6,815 nucleotides of DNA from an uncultured Pseudomonadales bacterium (GTDB lineage: Bacteria > Pseudomonadota > Gammaproteobacteria > Pseudomonadales > Porticoccaceae), in the NCBI GenBank assembly GCA_937998635.1, contig CALLDA010000178.1:1-6815 (forward strand), in the 5' to 3' direction. The position numbers and the translations under genes are program-made. The notes under the pieces were generated by a model. That model did not search any database and was not told the DNA's origin. It saw only the letters and a program-made list of their open reading frames with translations. Positions 5,617 through 6,815 of the stretch are shown here, piece by piece. Numbering within the stretch: the first letter of the stretch is position 1; each line of letters opens with the position of its first letter.

Positions 5617-6815
5617 ATGCCAACCCGTCGTCAACTCGCTAATGCCATCCGAGCGCTCAGTATGGATGCGGTTCAGCAGGCCAAAAGTGGCCATCCCGGT
5701 GCGCCCATGGGAATGGCTGATATTGCCGAAGTGCTGTGGAATGATTATCTGGTTCACAACCCGGCTAACCCAGGCTGGGCTAATCGTGACCGCTTTGTGC
5801 TCTCTAATGGCCATGGTTCGATGTTGCTTTACTCTTTATTGCACCTGAGCGGCTATGACTTGGCCATCGAAGAGTTGAAAAATTTTCGACAATTGCATTC
5901 AAAGACCGCTGGTCATCCGGAATACGGCGAAGCCCCCGGAATTGAAACCACCACTGGGCCATTGGGTCAGGGTCTGGCCAACGCAGTGGGTATGGCGCTG
6001 GCAGAGAAAATTCTGGCTGCGCAATTTAACCGCCCCGGTTATGAGGTGGTCGATCATCAAACCTACACTTTTGTCGGTGACGGCTGCTTGATGGAGGGAA
6101 TTTCCCACGAGGTGTGTTCTCTGGCCGGCACTCACAAGCTTGGTAAGCTCACGGTTTTTTATGATGACAACGGCATATCCATCGATGGTGAGGTGGAAGG
6201 CTGGTTTACCGACGATACCCCGGCTCGCTTTGAAGCCTATGGCTGGCAGGTGATTCGCGATGTCGATGGTCACGATGATCAGGCCATCAAAGCGGCCATT
6301 GAAACTGCCCGCAAGCAAAATGATAAACCGACACTAATTTGTTGTAAGACGATCATCGGTTTTGGTTCCCCCGCTAAACAGGGCACCGAAGCTTGCCATG
6401 GAGCGCCCCTGGGTGACGATGAGATCCAGGCAACCCGGCAGGCGCTGGGCTGGACGAGCCCAGCTTTTGAGATTCCTGCTGATGTTGCCGATGTCTGGAA
6501 CGCGCAAGCCAAAGGTGCAGCTGCAGAAGCGGATTGGCAGGAAAACTTCGATGCCTATCAGCAGGCCTTCCCCGAGCTGGCAATTAATTTTGAGCGCCGC
6601 CAGGATGGTCATCTGCCGCCGAAATTTTCCCAGCAGGCCGATGCCTATATTGCCGAGTGCCAGGCTAAAGGCGAATCACCGGCGACCCGTAAAGCCTCGC
6701 AAAATTGTCTGGATGCCTACGGGCCACTTCTGCCTGAATTACTGGGTGGCTCTGCTGACCTGGCCGGTTCCAATAACACCATCTGGAAGGGTTGCGAGGA
6801 TATAAGCGCCGATAA
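5617..6815 (+). CDS. tkt: Transketolase (C-terminal part beyond window edge)
   Basis: Cytosolic thiamine-diphosphate enzyme moving two-carbon units between sugar phosphates in the non-oxidative pentose phosphate pathway. The frame is open for 399 codons to the right edge; E. coli TktA has 663 residues, so about 260 are missing. The complete ThDP pyrophosphate domain is present: KSGHPGAPMG (23-32, His26), SNGHGS (63-68, His66), TTTGPLGQG (111-119), the ThDP/Mg motif GDGCLMEG (155-162) through DDN (183-185, Asn185), and CHGAPLG (260-266, His261). The Pyr domain begins with ATRKAS (356-361, Arg358) and GSADLAGSN (378-386, Asp381 and Ser385), which bind the substrate phosphate in E. coli. It is transcribed away from the methionine-cycle cluster across a roughly 200-bp control region. 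In Pseudomonas, as recalled, a tkt gene sits at the same place, often followed by epd, pgk and fba; that side is outside the window. Confidence 0.97.
   Translation, partial: MPTRRQLANAIRALSMDAVQQAKSGHPGAPMGMADIAEVLWNDYLVHNPANPGWANRDRFVLSNGHGSMLLYSLLHLSGYDLAIEELKNFRQLHSKTAGHPEYGEAPGIETTTGPLGQGLANAVGMALAEKILAAQFNRPGYEVVDHQTYTFVGDGCLMEGISHEVCSLAGTHKLGKLTVFYDDNGISIDGEVEGWFTDDTPARFEAYGWQVIRDVDGHDDQAIKAAIETARKQNDKPTLICCKTIIGFGSPAKQGTEACHGAPLGDDEIQATRQALGWTSPAFEIPADVADVWNAQAKGAAAEADWQENFDAYQQAFPELAINFERRQDGHLPPKFSQQADAYIAECQAKGESPATRKASQNCLDAYGPLLPELLGGSADLAGSNNTIWKGCEDISAD

Noticed and set aside
5473..5814. Minus-strand open frame of 113 codons across the transketolase start
   Set aside because: It overlaps the conserved N-terminus of transketolase and its leader; the translation has no recognisable family.
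6362..6805. Plus-strand open frame of 147 codons inside transketolase
   Set aside because: Out-of-frame shadow of the transketolase coding sequence.

Overview
The window looks like ordinary chromosome from a gammaproteobacterium of the Pseudomonas/Cellvibrio/Spongiibacter kind. The evidence is the protein sequences (a 468-residue bacterial long-form AhcY, a 384-residue MetK, an E. coli-numbered transketolase) and the gene order. A transketolase gene divergent from an ArsR-methyltransferase regulator gene that is followed by metK matches, as I recall it, the tktA-PA0547-metK neighbourhood of Pseudomonas aeruginosa. I could not run a similarity search, so the taxonomic placement is an inference.

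Layout. Five minus-strand genes fill positions 1-5414. In transcription order they are an ArsR-type HTH + SAM-methyltransferase fusion (4410-5414), metK (3153-4307), ahcY (1669-3075), metF (743-1588) and rsmE (from 734, running off the left edge). A roughly 200-bp divergent control region (5415-5616) separates them from a plus-strand transketolase gene (5617 to the right edge, 399 codons present). There are no RNA genes, insertion sequences, CRISPR arrays or signs of recent transfer.

How the genes work together. MetK makes S-adenosylmethionine (SAM), SAM-dependent methylases release S-adenosylhomocysteine (SAH), AhcY hydrolyses SAH to homocysteine and adenosine, and MetF makes the 5-methyl-THF needed to remethylate homocysteine. 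The methionine synthase itself (metH/metE) is not in the window. The first gene of the cluster has a DNA-binding domain joined to a SAM-binding fold, so it is a natural candidate for a regulator that reads SAM or SAH and controls this cycle (SahR-like). RsmE, a SAM-dependent 16S rRNA methyltransferase, is attached at the end with an 8-nt gap. Transketolase is divergent and belongs to the pentose phosphate pathway.

Least ordinary part. The 102-bp gap between the regulator gene and metK holds four imperfect 15-bp tandem repeats, and read on the metK strand they form an uninterrupted 21-codon frame. A stem-loop overlaps the regulator's stop codon and the candidate ribosome site of that small frame. 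This could be a new metK leader, an operator array, or coincidence. Otherwise the region is conserved housekeeping DNA, and I do not see a large undescribed system.
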